Source of the DNA: Paenibacillus sp.
GTDB lineage: Bacteria; Bacillota; Bacilli; Paenibacillales; NBRC-103111
NCBI GenBank assembly: GCA_031180825.1
Contig: JAPSLM010000010.1
Coordinates: forward strand, 1-64,000
Length of the DNA: 64,000 nucleotides
Direction of reading: 5' to 3'
Positions 63,438 through 64,000 of the stretch are shown here, piece after piece. Under the pieces are notes generated by a model. It ran no database searches and was not told where the DNA came from. It saw nothing but the letters and a program-made list of their open reading frames with translations. Position numbers and translations under genes: made by a program. Within the stretch, counting starts at the first letter, position 1; each line of letters opens with the position of its first letter.

Positions 63438-64000
63438 GGCAGCTCCTTGGGCGGGACAAGCTTGTAGCCGAGGCCGCGGACCGTCACCAGGTAATCGGGC
63501 TGTCCCGGGTCCCGTTCGATACGCTCGCGGATGCGCCGGATATGGACGATAACGGTATGATCGTCGCCCATGCTGTCGATCCCCCAGACCGCCTCATACA
63601 GCTGGTCCTTCGTGAAAATGCGGTTCGGATGCTTGCAGAGGAAGAGCAGCAGCTGGAACACCTGGGCGGGGCAGGCGACCGGCCTTCCCTCCACGCGCAA
63701 TTCCCCCGCCAGTTCATCGACCTGAAAACGCCCGTAATCGTAGACAAGCGCATTCGCACGGGCGGACTTGCCCGGCTCCTCCGCCTGCGGCTTGGAGCGG
63801 CGCAGCTGCGCCTTCATCCGCGCAACGACCTCCAGCGGGTTGAACGGCTTCGTAATATAATCGTCGCCGCCCATCGCGAAGCCGGTCAGCTTGTCGAGAT
63901 CCGAGCCCTTCGCGGTCACGAACAAGATCGGAGCATTCGTCGTTTCCCGGATAAACGGGCAAATCTCGAAGCCGCTTTTATCCGGGAGCATCACATCGAG
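63434..64000 (-). CDS. OmpR-type response regulator, N terminus cut by window end
   Basis: The visible part begins at the phosphorylation site region (LDVMLPDKSGFEICPFIRET), followed by the receiver-domain end (VTAKGSDLDKLTGFAMGGDD, then YITKPFNP with the conserved Lys) and a winged-helix DNA-binding domain (FTKDQLYEAVWGIDSMGDDH; VRGLGYKLV). It is upstream of, and coupled to, the kinase gene. Confidence 0.92.
   Translation of the reverse strand, partial: LDVMLPDKSGFEICPFIRETTNAPILFVTAKGSDLDKLTGFAMGGDDYITKPFNPLEVVARMKAQLRRSKPQAEEPGKSARANALVYDYGRFQVDELAGELRVEGRPVACPAQVFQLLLFLCKHPNRIFTKDQLYEAVWGIDSMGDDHTVIVHIRRIRERIERDPGQPDYLVTVRGLGYKLVPPKELP

Overview
The window reads as chromosome of a Gram-positive, spore-forming bacterium of the Paenibacillus/Cohnella type. 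The support is strong AGGAGG-type ribosome binding sites, frequent TTG/GTG starts, two YjcZ-type small sporulation proteins, T-box leaders, ECF sigma/anti-sigma pairs and GC-rich housekeeping genes. The assignment is an inference from gene style; there is no 16S or other marker gene in view.

Left part (1-34.5 kb, GC-rich). The 3' end of a group II intron (domains V and VI) lies at the left edge. It is followed by dapA and a divergent LysR regulator, a YjcZ peptide, an ECF sigma/anti-sigma pair, a WYL regulator with DinB, a secreted PdaC/DUF3298-like protein, an RsgA-type GTPase and an MFS transporter. Next is an alkylation-repair locus (adaA-ogt facing alkA), then a PAS-GGDEF-EAL protein, a second YjcZ peptide, YnfA and glnS. 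A sugar locus at 19.0-24.8 kb has two MalF/MalG-type permeases, a binding protein, a LacI regulator, a BadF-type sugar kinase and a truncated GH4 gene; two identical 14-bp palindromes lie upstream. At 27.5-33.6 kb a LysR gene diverges from an iron/phosphonate-type ABC operon that ends with a beta-CASP-like metallo-hydrolase, and an EcsC gene faces it.

Island (35.03-46.78 kb, visibly lower GC). Ten genes sit between two near-identical copies of a roughly 470-base segment holding a proline-type T-box leader and the first codons of proS. They encode an MFS exporter, a histidine phosphatase, a PduO-type cobalamin adenosyltransferase, a radical SAM protein, an arginase-like ureohydrolase, an APH-type kinase, a putative Fe(II)/2-oxoglutarate dioxygenase, a FemAB/GNAT-like transferase, a caspase-fold protein with a zinc ribbon, and an ATP-grasp ligase. 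I recognise no characterised pathway with this set. The most economical reading is a small-molecule (amino-acid or guanidine-derived) biosynthesis and self-protection island whose exporter has been placed under a tRNA-Pro-sensing T-box. The proS gene after the right-hand T-box carries two compensating frameshifts.

Right part (49-64 kb). This holds a DUF72 gene; a low-GC stretch of small unknown genes, one SUKH/SMI1-like, which suggests an immunity-gene patch; a Cro/CI-type regulator; small secreted proteins; a second ECF sigma/anti-sigma pair; a class B penicillin-binding protein; a DUF3829-like lipoprotein; an M24 peptidase; and a sensor kinase/response regulator pair cut by the window end.
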